Shown: piece after piece, positions 11,054 to 22,807 of the stretch | How positions within the stretch are numbered: position 1 is the first letter of the stretch | Layout: every line of letters starts with the position of its first letter | Origin: Mortierella sp. BCC40632 | Lineage: Eukaryota; Mortierellomycota; Mortierellomycetes; Mortierellales; Mortierellaceae | DNA: 64,000 nt | Assembly (NCBI GenBank): GCA_011634665.1 | Contig: WAEK01000001.1 | Location: forward strand, 3,496,501 to 3,560,500 | Reading direction: 5' to 3' | Made by a program: the position numbers and the translations under genes | Notes under the pieces: model-generated | Told to the model about the DNA's origin: nothing | What the model saw: the letters and a program-made list of their open reading frames with translations, nothing else | Database searches by the model: none

Positions 11054-11814
11054 CACACACTTTTTCTCTTTCCTCACTCACTCTCTCCTCTAACATCTTG
11101 CAGTGCCGCAGTTGCATGAGCACAAGTGAGCTTGAGTGTGTAGGAGGAGCACCGTTCCTGGAGCACCCGACTCTACCATAGAGTAAGTACATGAGCCCCA
11201 AAGACGCGAGACACAACCCTTTTCCAATACAGCGGTATATGTACAGACCAGAAAGGTACGTGACGCCCTGCGCTTTCTCGTGCAACCTCTGCACGGGCCC
11301 CTCTCGACGAATAAACTCGCTTGAAAAAAAGGCTGGAGAGAGAAGGTCAGAGAAAGAACGAGAAAGTAAAAGAAAGTGAGAGAGTTGAGTCTGAGTGTTT
11401 GTGTGAGTGAACAGACACACACACTCAGAAAGAAGAGAGCGAAAAAAGAGAGAGACAATCCAATGAACTCCATAGCTCGCCTCTGGGCGAAACCCCATTG
11501 GAGGTGTTGAAGCTGACACGGACCGACGTCTGTCCGTCAGTCTCGCTGTCGGGAAGGCAGGAGGGGAGACAAGACGAAGAGACGAGGGTTCGTTCCGAGT
11601 CCACCCTTGAATGAGTGCTCTCTCTTTCTCTCTTTCTATTCTCTTTTTTCGGCAAACGAAAAAGGGGCCGATTTATGGATCGTCTGATGTCATTTAAAGA
11701 GAGATAGAGTAAATAGCAGACTGGGGAGCAGCGTGTTGCGCGCATGATCGACGTCAACGCCATTCGTTGGGCTTTTTTAGTCCAAGAGACGGAAAATGGC
11801 AACACCATCAATAA

Positions 11815-11858
11815 AACAACAGCAACAGCAACAACAACAACAACAACAACAACAACAG
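11815..11858. repeat. (CAA)n trinucleotide repeat
   Basis: Run of CAA units with a few CAG interruptions in intergenic DNA. Confidence 0.9.
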
Positions 11859-12942
11859 AGGAGGGGGAGGGTACCATGCCAGGAGTCCGAGTGTGTGAGA
11901 ATAAGGCGCCCTCCCAGTGTCCCCGGGACAGAGTGGGCGGCAGGGGAGAGAAGGAGAGAAAAGCTGTAAATGCAGAACACGGAAGATCTAAATGCCTCGG
12001 CTATACCGGATAGTGCGGCGGGCAAAAAAAAAAAGCATGCGTGGCAAGAGAGACCGACAAGCCTGCAGATGGCTTGTTAGAAGAGAACATCGTGCACCGG
12101 ACCTTAGCTTTCTCTGGTGGGGAAAGGGCGAAGGGAGCATGCATCAGGTAAGCAGGGCCATGACTGTGATTCGGGACAACAGAAAGACAGGACGTCCCTC
12201 CGCCCTTCTCTTCTCAATCTTCCAAAGTGAGGGTATCGTTGCGATCCGAGTCCTCCTCCCTTTCTCTCCTTCCTCTCCACCAGCTTCTATGATCCTATCC
12301 TCAACCAAAAGACAGGGGAAAAGACGACGACAAGAGTGATGACGGGTGAGAACGCGTAAAGAACCTTAATTGACCATCTCTCTCCCCCCTGCGCTCTTTC
12401 CCCTTGGGTTCTCCGCTTGAAGCCATTGGCCTTGGGTGCGGCCGTTGCAAACCCCTTTTTCCGCTTTGGATGGCCCTTCGGCCGCCTATCGAGCAGATGT
12501 CATTATTTGACTTCTGGAGCAGGGGTGCAGACCAAGAATGTGCCCGTAGACGTGGGAGAGTGTGCGTGGAGGGGTGGGGAAGCGTGCGTGCGTGCGAGTG
12601 AGTGTGGGAGAGACAGTGGGTTTGGCAACAGGGCGCGAGTCGGTGCAGCGCCTCCGTACCTCTGGCATGGTATCCTTCATCCAACATGTTCATTTCTTTA
12701 ATGAGGGCGAAGGCCAGCACGGTCGCCTGTGGGTCACAGCCATGTCTGCAATAGAGAGCATTTGTTTTGAGAGAGAGAGAGAAAGAGAGAGAAAGAGAGA
12801 GAAAGAGAGGGAGAGGGGGGAGGGAGGGAGAGAGAGAGAGAGATAAAAAGAGAGTGAGTGAGCAGTGTGGAGAAGTGCAACTTGGAGAGTCTTCTTCTTT
12901 CTGCTTCTTTCACTTACTCCTCGTTAGCTTATTTTGGCCCTT

Positions 12943-12950
12943 TATAAATA
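12943..12950 (+). promoter_or_regulatory. TATA box candidate of the methyltransferase gene
   Basis: TATAAATA lies 385 bases upstream of the methyltransferase ATG and directly before a long CT-rich stretch. It would imply a pyrimidine-rich 5' leader of about 350 bases. Positional inference. Confidence 0.5.
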
Positions 12951-13327
12951 CAACCTCCAACCCGCAAAAGTCCCGTCCTCGCTGACTCTGCTCTTTCGCT
13001 CTTAACCCTCCTCCCCCCTTCCCTCCGGAGACCTCTCCGCTCTCTCTTCTCTCTCTTTTTTTTCTCCGCTCGTTTCTTTTTATCTCTCTTTCTCTCCTTC
13101 TCTCTTTCTTTCTCTCTTTCCTTCCTTCTTCCTCTCGCCGATCCTCCTTGCTTTCTTGGCCTTTCGCCTTGACTCTCTCCTTCCGGCCGCGTTTACCCAT
13201 CCTTCTCTCTCACCTTCTCGATCCTCTACCCCCTCCTTCGCCCACTCCCCTCTTCTTTTCCTAGCCCCTTCTTCTAGCCCTACTCTGCTATCCTTCTTCT
13301 AACCCTACTCTGCCATCCCTATTCGAC

Positions 13328-15519
13328 ATGGGCAACTCCGTGTCTTCGACCTTGGCCGCCAAAAAGGCCTCCATCTCCTCGCACTCCTCCCCTTCCCTCT
13401 CCTCCACCTCCGCCAGCACACACGGCCCGGGCACCTCAAAAAAGCCCTCACTCTTTGAACGCTCAAAGACCTCGCTCGCTTTCCGCAAACGGTCAAAGTC
13501 ATCGCTAGTGCCAACCGATGACACTCACTCACTCTCGACCAACTCTTCTAACCAAAAGAGTTTCCATGGCAGTCGACTCACCCCCAACCTTACCAGCTCT
13601 AACAGACACCACTCAATCGACTCTTCCTCAGACGGTCACTCTGACTATTCTCTCAACTCGGGTGACTCTGGTCATGGCACGACCCCGCATAAACAACGAC
13701 TTGCCTCAACAGACTCATCTGCTTCCAGTGGCAACAACTTGCACTCGGCCCCGTTGCCCGACTGGGCCCAGCGCAGCCGACGATGTGAGGATGGACGGAC
13801 TCGGCATACGGTCGAGAGTGCACCTTATATGTTGCCAAATGATCTGACCGAGTCGGACCGACTAGACGCGCAGCACTACTTGGTCCGGTTCATCTTCAAG
13901 GGCAATTTTAATGTCAAGCTTGAACCCGATGCACCACTCCGGATCCTGGATGTGGCCACAGGAACGGGTGTATGGGCACTGGAGATGGCCCACGAGTTTC
14001 CAAATGCCGAGATCCATGGTGTAGACATTTCACCGATCTTTCCTGCAGAGATCAAGCCCAAGAATGTCCATTTCCAGCTGTGCAATATCCTTGATGGTCT
14101 CCCGTTCCCTGACAACCACTTTGATTTTATCTACCAACGACTTTTGGTCTACGCGCTTTCGGCCGAGCAACGCCGACAAGTCAACCGTGAGGTAAAGCTC
14201 CTTTCCTCTTCCTTTTCCTTTTCTTTATTATTATTATTTTTTTCTCTAGTCCCACTTTTGGTGCCACTTTGTGGCCAGTTGGTCGGTTGAACCGTTTGCA
14301 CAACGATGCACGACCCTTTTCCTCTTTGTGCTTGTTGGGCCAGACCTCATTCATTCCACTCCTCCACATGCCAAACATCTCTTTCTCTCTCTCTCTCTCT
14401 CTCTCACCCTCTCTCCCAAAGGTCGCACCTTCAATCACAACCACAACCGAGGATCAGGCACTCGCTCTTGCTTATGTGTTTGTGACCAACCATGTACGAC
14501 CTGTATCCGCTCTCCTGTCTCTCTCTCCCTTCTCATTCCCACTCAGTCAGAAATGGACCGAAAAATAATCGAGAGAGAGAGGAAGAGGAAGACAGAGGGG
14601 AGAGAGAGAGAGAAAGGCGCGGGGCGAGAGCCGTGCCGATAGGGTTTGCACAACCATGGGTGGGCTCCGTGTTGCTATTGCCAGGGCGCGTCTGGTTTTT
14701 TGCTTTGTGCTACTCTCTATTCCTCTACACTCTTTTACACACACACATTCTCGTTACATTGCATATGACAACTGGGCGCAACTGATGAAAAAAAAACCAC
14801 GCACACACACATACACGCACACACGCACACACATTCGGATGCACTAACCTCGTTTACCTGTTCTGCTCCATTGGTCTTGCCTTCACTTTCTCCCCCTGCA
14901 GCTGCTAAGAATCCTTAAGCCAGGTGGTCATGTCCAACTGGTCGAGTCGGATGGTATTGTCTACAGTCCCGGTGCTGAGATGGAGCGCGTGAACCAGCTC
15001 TCGCTTGATACCTCGCTCCGCCATGGTGTTGACCCACGCGAAGTCCAACGGATGAAGCCCGGACTCAAGCAAACTGGCTTTGTCAACGTCAATTCGTTCC
15101 ACATGGCTTTGCCCGTTGGTGAATGGGGCAGCAAGGCCGGTCTGCTCAGTCGTCAAAACATGCATGGTCTTGCGACGATCTGGCTCAAGGGCGAGATCGG
15201 GCGGATGACTCAAGAAGAGTGCGACGCTGTCCTTGCCAAGGTTGACCGAGAATGCGAAGAAAACCATTCGTATTACAAGGTCTGGCTTGTGGTTGGCATG
15301 AAGCCCCTTGCTGGTGCCCCGCCCACGTCTACAGCCTCGATGCCTTTGTCACCACCCCTGACGCCATCTGCACGCCGGGATGCCAAAAAGAAGTCCAGTG
15401 GGGCGCCCTTGTCACCGCCTCTGCCTGTCTCTGGCTCTCCATCAATTACTGCAGTCCATACAACCATTGCACCTCCTTCGGTCCCGAACCCCCATCCCAA
15501 ACCACCGATGGTTGCATAA
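13328..15519 (+). CDS. SAM-dependent class I methyltransferase, LaeA/UMTA-like, predicted N-myristoylated
   Basis: Two exons, 13328-14191 and 14902-15519 (intron of 710 nt, GT-AG), 493 residues. The first 150 residues are Ser/Thr-rich and probably disordered. They begin MGNSVSS, which fits the N-myristoylation consensus (Gly2, Ser6). The catalytic domain follows: motif I LDVATGTGVW at 207-216, the acidic HGVDISP, then FPDNHFDFIYQR and, after the intron, LRILKPGGHVQLVE. The tail (from about 415) is Pro/Ser-rich. The domain is of the kind found in LaeA and UMTA proteins, whose substrates are largely unknown. The myristoyl signal would place it on membranes, unlike nuclear LaeA. The intron carries CT and CA repeats. 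The start was chosen as the first ATG of the open frame after the CT-rich leader. Confidence 0.88.
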
Positions 15520-16242
15520 AACCCGCCTTTTTTTGGGTCTCTTGCTCCTCCTGCTCTGCGTCTGCAGGGCAAGGGAAAAGAAGATAATGCAGGTGCCAAG
15601 ACGAAGAGGAAGAGGAAGAAAGAGAAACGACAACAAGAAAGAGTACAATGCGGCTCGGCTGTCTTTTTTGTATACCAACCTGCCATTGCCCCATGGTCCT
15701 TCTTGTCTTTTTCTTTTTCTTTTTCTTTTTTACTCTTTTTGTTATCGGAGTGACCAAACTCGGTCAATGTTTTTTTTTTTTTTTATTCCCTTTGTAGTTT
15801 TATATTCCTCCTCTTTCCTCCTGGGGCTCCCCCTTATTCTTATGACCACACCACCATTGGATGGAGGTGGGCATTGTCGATCTCTCATTCTTTCTCTTTC
15901 TCTCTCTCTCTCTCTTCTCCCTCCCCCTTACGGAAAAACCCAGTTGTACATTAGTCTCGTCTTCAATATCTTAGTCAATCATAAAAAAAAAAAAAAAAAA
16001 GAAAATACGCAAAAGGATCTGTCTCTTCCTCCTCATCGATTGTCTTGAAATGCAGATGTCTCTATGGATAGTAAAGTGGATGGATTGAGGAGTGGGGTGG
16101 CGGTGGAAGTTCTGTCGAACGTTTTGGCTGGCTTTTTTTTTTTTTTTTGTGTGTGTTCTTTTTCTTTGTTTCTTTTCTTTATCCCAGTTCTTCCTGTAGC
16201 TTGGAGCCACCAATACGGAGTCGAGATATCCTAGACTTTTCT

Positions 16243-16276
<34 letters not shown>

Positions 16277-16504
16277 CCTTCTCTATCAACCTATAAGAGT
16301 TGATCCACACAAAGAGTCTCTCTCCTCCTCCCCTTCTCTCCAACCCTCCAATCCTTTTTTTATTTTTCCCTCTCCTTTTCCCTCCCCGCACTTCTCGTGG
16401 CTCATCCGGGTTGGAGAAGGGAGGAGGCCCCACTTCTGGAGGACAACAGGATTTATCAGCTCCTTCCTATCCGTGCTGCAGGCGGCTATCTCCGAGAGAG
16501 AGAA

Positions 16505-16507
<3 letters not shown>

Positions 16508-16549
<42 letters not shown>
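16508..16549. repeat. (GA)21 microsatellite
   Basis: Perfect GA run in intergenic DNA. Confidence 0.9.
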
Positions 16550-16550
<1 letters not shown>

Positions 16551-16641
16551 AATAGCATCAGCAGCAACAACAGTAGTAGTCAGCAGATGAGAGAGAGGGA
16601 CAGAGAGAGAGAGAGGAGTGAGCAGGTGAGCAGACTAGCAT

Positions 16642-16676
<35 letters not shown>

Positions 16677-17150
16677 CGTGTCTTCCCTTCGGAGAGCAGT
16701 CCCGGTCGATGGTCGGTCACCCGGTTCCTCCTGATATCGCTGCAGGCCATAAAAAAAGAGAGTGAGTGAGAATGAACGCCAGCAGGGACGGAGACAAAAA
16801 GTCGGAGGTCTCAATTCATGCACAAGAGAGGACCCGTCCATCGAGGGTAGAACGAGAAAAGAACGGCTAGGTGCCTTTTTTACCACAAAAAAAAAGTCCG
16901 CTCTAGGGATAAAAGAGTGAGAAGGGTCGAAAAGAGCGTGCAAAGTTGAAAAAAAAAAAAAAAGTAATATTATGGATTTTGGTGGGCAGTAAAAGGAAGA
17001 ATAGGTGAGAGAGAATAAGGAGAGAGAGAGAGAGAGATAACCTCGAGAGCCAGCCCACTGGTTCCTGTTTTCCTTTCTCTTTCACTTCCGCTTTTCCCAT
17101 CTGCATGTGCTGAGATCAGTCGGGTTTACTACTTATCTTACTAACTTAAC

Positions 17151-17187
17151 AAAGAAAAAAAGAAAAAGAAAAAGAAAAAGAAAAAGA
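17151..17187. repeat. (GAAAAA)n repeat
   Basis: Five or more tandem GAAAAA units. Confidence 0.85.
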
Positions 17188-17751
17188 ACCCTCCCTCCCT
17201 AGGCTTACGGAACTAGCTATCTGAACAAAAGCCCTTTTTTTTTTACCTGTGCTATTTCTATATTTTCTATGGTAAATGATCGAGCTGTTTGGAGAGCCCC
17301 GATCCTTTTCCGTTTTGGAGGTTACGATCAAGCGGGGAAGGTGAGAAAAGAGGGAAGGCCAGGAAAGAGACAAAGAGAAAGAGAAGAGAGTGGGCTTTCC
17401 AGACAAGACAAGAAAGAAAGGAAAGACGGTATGTGCGAGCGAGCAAAGTGAGTAGAGTAGAGTTGAGCGAGTCGGTAGTACGTAGTTTCTTCTCGTTGGA
17501 AAAAAAGAACGTCGTATCGATCCAGGCCAAAGAGGAGAATTTGATCGAGACCTTCATATTGTCACTAGCAGCGATCTGCGACACTAGTAAAAAAAAAAAG
17601 ATGACTTTTGGGAACACGGGGACTCGGACTGTTTATCTCAAGTTGAGTGGAAGAGAAGGCCAATGGTACCTGAGGGAAAAGAGTCGCTCTCTACCAGGTT
17701 GCGTTCAGGAACATGATGACAAACGTTCCCATTGACCGTTGTCTCTGTTTG

Positions 17752-17782
17752 TATCTCTATCTCTATCTCTATCTCTATCTCT
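17752..17782. repeat. (TATCTC)5 hexanucleotide repeat
   Basis: Five tandem TATCTC units in intergenic DNA. Confidence 0.9.
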
Positions 17783-17913
17783 TGAGGAAAAGGAAAAGGC
17801 ATGTCTATGAAAGACAATGATAAAATTGTTTCCGCCGTTCTGCAAGGGGCCGGTCGCTATGACCAGAGAGAAACCATGGACCATTTTCTCTCTTCTCCTT
17901 CGGGCCTAGTGAG

Positions 17914-17946
<33 letters not shown>

Positions 17947-19718
17947 AGTGTATCAGAAGAAAGAGAGTCCAGAGGGGTGGTTGAGGAGTCTTAACCTTGT
18001 CTTTTAAAAAAAGTCCGGGCGGCCCCCAAAGCCCGACACGGTGGGAATCACCGTCAAAAAGGATCGATCCAAAGAGGTGGCAAATGTGTGTCCCAAGGAA
18101 ACTTAAGGTGCTTGGTTGACGAATGCCCTTTGTTTTTACATTTCTTGCTCGTTTCGGGAACTTGGGCCAAGAGAACCTAGAACCTTGAAAAGTGAGGCCA
18201 TTTGGCCCCAAAGTAAAGGCGGAGGAAAATGAAAAAAAAAAAAAAAAGGTTTAGGTGGGGAGAGCAAAGGGCCAAGGAAAGCAATGAGAGAGAGTGGTGT
18301 TGGCGTGAAGGACCAGTGCGGGCTGTTCCTTTTGTCAAGAGGTTGAAGAAAGAAAAAAAGAATGTTAAGTTAAGTAAGGAAGAGATGGCCAGGGCCCACC
18401 CATTCTCTTGGGCCTGGAGTTGTCTAGCCTTGATTTTGTCGTTCCACCTACTCTCACACACAACACAACACAAACAGACTAGACGCACACACAGCCCCGC
18501 GTTACCGCTCCGGTCACAGGGATGGTCCCCTGTACTTTGCCTCTCGTATCCTATTTTTTTGATGGATGAGTGGTACTCCATAACTCGTATCCGCTTACCC
18601 CCTTACCTTCTGGCAGTAAGGTTACAAAGGCCCCGTCTAAAAGTGAGGCCAACCCTCGTTCTCTATTTTTCTCCATCTTCATGGCGTCTGCGCGCGGCTC
18701 TTGTTTATACAAGAGAGCGAATAGCCTTCAGTCAATGGCCATCGGTGGGGTAAGGGTTGGGGTATTGGGGGGAGAGAATGAGATGTGGAAGGTTGGAGAG
18801 GAAGGAGGTGAATGAGTTTCTGAATAGAACTGTACCAGTGTCCAGGATCGCGTGAGCACACACCATACAACACACAAACACACACAAAGCATTCTCACTT
18901 CTCTCTTTACTTTAGCATACCGTTTTACTGCTTTGTTGATGACCACCCATATTATTTACCAGGCCATGCTTGCTTACTCTGCATGGCTGTGGTGGAAGGA
19001 GATGCATGCCAAAGTTTTTGTTTTTTATATATATTTTGATTTGTGAGATGGAGCGTTGACTAATTCCTCCATTATGCCTTCCCCTTTCGGGTAGGAAGAG
19101 CCATGCCTGCTCTTCCTTCTCTCTCCTCTTCCCCAAACTTTTCATGGTGGCGAAGGAAACCGGTTAGACAAAGGCTCGTTAGCAAGTTGACCGTTAGCAA
19201 GAATGACAGAGCAGCCTTAGCTCCCCGGGTCGCGATGACTGTGGGTAGACCAAACAAAACATACTCTTTAACTCTCTCTAGACGAACGGTCCACCTGAGA
19301 CTGAGCGATGTTGATTTTCGAGAGAATACAAGTTTATATATAAACTGAAAGGAGACCCATTGAGAGGACGGACGGTTAGACGGCCTGGTCGTCTATTCGC
19401 CACTAGCGAACGCCTTCCTTTCACTCTCCTTCCTCTTGCTCTTCTCACCCTCTCTCTCTCTCTCTCTCCCAACGCCCCCCCTCCCATCCCTGTTGTTTCT
19501 TTGCTCATACCGCGATTCGTCCTCCGCTCGCTTTTGCTTTTTGCATTAATATAACTCAAAAACTTGTGGATACCTTGCGTTGGATCGACAAAGCAGAGTG
19601 CTCAAGCGCCTATGTTGATGCAATCGGAATCGAGTAGAGAAAGAGAGGCGGTGGGAGGAAGTGGAGGAAGAGGAAAAAAGAAACGAAGGGTCACCCTTTG
19701 CTCTCTTTCCCTCTCCCT

Positions 19719-19723
<5 letters not shown>

Positions 19724-19758
<35 letters not shown>
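19724..19758. repeat. (CT)n microsatellite
   Basis: CT run of about 35 bases. Confidence 0.85.
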
Positions 19759-19760
<2 letters not shown>

Positions 19761-20738
19761 ATTTCCCATGTTCCAGTGATCGTATTGGCGTTGCTCTGTC
19801 CTCCTCTGGACATACCCAATGGACACTGCAGACACGAGTTCTCCGTGCCTGAGCCCGAACAGTCCGTCTCGGGGAGGAAGAAGAAGAAGGAGAAGGGAAA
19901 GAACAAAAAAAAGACATCCTATCTGCTGTCTCCATTGAGCCTCGTTGCTCCATCAAAGGCCCATGCATGGCCTCCCTCTCCCTCACTTATGTCGCTGCTG
20001 TCTTTGATGGAGGAGAGAAAGGTTGATTTACAGTGCCAGAGGGAATCTAGTGGAGGGCAAATGATACACTTTGGATTATGATATGGGAACATGCAGCAGA
20101 GGAAGGGGAAAACAACAACAACAACAACAGCAGCAGGGTAATTGAAAAAGCGCATATGAAAGGTAGAGGGGTGGACGGGCCTAGCGCAAGAAATGAAAAA
20201 CCTTTAGTCTCCGTTCATCCAAAGTAATAGAAGTTGAGCACCGATCGGTCGATCGAGCCCGATTGCATATAGATCTCATATCCGGTGATCCATGCTCTCT
20301 CTCTCTCTCCTTCTCTCCTTCTCTCCTTCTCTCTTTCTCTCTTTCTCTCATAAGAAAATGAGCTAGCAGAACTCCGGTAGGACCCTCGTGAAGACACGAT
20401 CCTCCGATACAACTCTACATGAACTATGTACAAGTCAACCTCTGAGAAATGAACGATCAAAAATGCTAGTAGGCATACCGTTCAGGTAAGAGAAAAGAGC
20501 GAGTTAGAAAAAAAAAAGAAGACAAGTTAACTTCTCTTCAACCTACTTTCCCATCCTGTGCGATCGAATCTCTAAATGGGGTTCAACAACCTTTTCCGCT
20601 ATCGTTGGGCCATTTTACATTACTATTTATTAATTATGGTTTTTTTTTTTTTTTTTTTTTTTACTACTGTTTTTTTTTTTTTTTTGGTTGTTGTGTGCGT
20701 TTTTTTCTTTCTTTCTTTCTTTCTATCTCCTTTACTCC

Positions 20739-21893
20739 TTAGTGCTGCGTCTCCGACTCTCCTTCATCACGCATCGCCTGCAAGAGGCTTTCTGCCGAGA
20801 GACCATTCACAGAAATGTCCGAGTTGCTGTTGTTGTTGCTGTTGCCATGGGCGGACAATCGACTCTGACGGTTCACACGTCTTCGCTCCAATTTCCGTCC
20901 ACCACTCTCAAACTCGGCCCCCGTCACTGCCTTCCACTCTTCTCCCATCGCCGCGGCAGATGACTCATCCTGCTGCTGCACAGCAGCCAAAGGAGTCGCT
21001 TCCGCAGTCTCGACAATCATTGGTGGAGTGGTCTTCTCCTCAACGGAGACTGTTTCTTGCTCTTGAGACTGTGGTGTGGCTTTTGTTTCTGCCATTGTCT
21101 CTGTATCTTCCTCATCAGGCTCCTCCTGCTCCTCCTGAATTTCCTCCGCAGCAATCGAAGCTGACATACTGGCCCTCAAGGGTGACCGACTGCTCTTCTC
21201 ACCTCCAGCGGCAACCGTCAATCCTGTCGTGTTCAACATTCCTGGGGCACCCGCTGCGGCACCCTCTTGATCTCCTTCAGCTGCATTCACGGGTGCCTTC
21301 TTCCGGAAAGAAGCCACCTCTGTGAACATCTCGGGGGCACTCACACCTCTGGTCAGATTGAAGCGTGTCGACGATGGTCCGAATCGACGTTGCTTGACAC
21401 CATTGGCAGGGGCGGGCGATCCAACACCTACTCCGGCACCATGGGTCTCCCCAGCTGCCCCGCCTTCCTTGGGGGATGTCGCCTCCGGGTTTCCTTCAAC
21501 AGCAATGATTGGAACAGCACTTGCGCCGCCACTGATTCTCTTGGCAGCAGCTGTACCCTGGGGTGGACTGTTCTTGTAGTCACGACTGGTGCGAGCATTT
21601 GTTCGGTGAATCTTGGGACCCTGAGATGTTCGTTGAGTGGAAGATCTTGAGAGTGAGCCTTCTTCACGACTCATCACAATGGGTGTAAAGATCTGGTGTG
21701 TCATCCGAAGCATATCGCGCATCATCCTTTGTGGATGCTTGTCAAACATGGTCACCGCCGTCTCCTCCAATGGTCGCAAAAGCACGGGACCCCACCGATG
21801 GGCAATAAAGTTCACAAATGGATCGCTCGCGTCTGTTTCCTTGATCAATCTATAGGTCAAAAGAAGGTTTCTGTTAGGAGAAACTTGGCGGAC

Positions 21894-21924
<31 letters not shown>

Positions 21925-22475
21925 AAGGAAGGAGGGTTTGGAGAGGAGAGGCAATTGACTTTCCCCTCTCTTATTTGTCGCAGATCACATAAACTTACCC
22001 GCTAATATGCTTGACAACCTCGTAAAGGGTATAGAATCGTGCGATCGACATCAGGGCCAGCAGATTACGGATAGATGAAATCCTTGCATCGTCTTTGTTT
22101 TCGCTCGCCTCCTCTGACACTAGATTCGAAATATATATCCAAGAGAAGAAACGATTTAGAAAGAAAGAAAGAAAAGAGGTCTTGTTCCCGTATCACATTT
22201 CATCATTTGCTCCGCAAAAAAAAAAAAAACTTACCACTCGAGTAGATGATCTTGACAGTTTCGTAATCTTCACCATTGACAAGAGACCCAGGGAGTTCAA
22301 GGAAATAAAGTCGGAGAACGCCCACCACTGTGGCCAGATCAAACAATCTCAAGAGCTTCTGAGTGACTTTGCCTCCTACCAAAATGTCCCCCCACCAAAA
22401 AAAAAAAAAAATAGAAGTGCGGTCTTAGTATCAGATTTTGCTCATGGAATGATGGGGGGCTGCTCAGCTGGGAGA

Positions 22476-22522
<47 letters not shown>

Positions 22523-22757
22523 GCATTTCCAAGCATGACAACAGCCACAAGGAAAAAAGGGAGGCGAATTCTCCCATGAAGTGATTGCCTTTGTAGAGCA
22601 CTCCTGTCGCCTCCGTACCATGGTTAATTTTGTTGCGAAGGACATGGATGTCTGCCAGGGGGATATCAGCCGTCCAGCAGGCAAGTTTCTCTAAAGAGGG
22701 AAAAAGGAATAGGGGTGGTAGGATGGTGGGCAGAGAAAAGCGTATGATAGTAATTTC

Positions 22758-22807
<50 letters not shown>

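Larger units (their letters stand above)
8901..13327. other. 4.4-kb low-complexity region upstream of the methyltransferase
   Basis: No gene recognised. It holds many simple repeats (annotated separately), poly(A) and poly(T) runs and, from about 12,900, a strongly pyrimidine-rich leader to the methyltransferase ATG. Open frames such as 10213-10800 (-), 11425-11877 (-), 11992-12339 (+) and 12301-12720 (-) are dominated by S, L, R or E from CT/GA repeats and show no domain. Confidence 0.55.
15520..20738. other. 5.2-kb region without recognised gene
   Basis: Between the methyltransferase 3' end and the 3' end of the F-BAR/RhoGAP gene. It is filled with GA/CT runs, poly(A)/(T) and other simple repeats. 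Open frames (15380-16048 +, 17289-17735 +, 18229-18753 +, 18177-18581 -) are low-complexity, lack conserved motifs and have no matching exons in phase nearby. A non-coding transcript cannot be excluded. Confidence 0.5.

Noticed and set aside
10213..12720. Open frames on both strands in the low-complexity block
   Set aside because: Composition follows CT/GA and poly(A) repeats, with no conserved motif or plausible exon partners.
18177..18753. Overlapping open frames at 18.2-18.7 kb
   Set aside because: No motif or family resemblance; both strands equally open in a low-complexity context.
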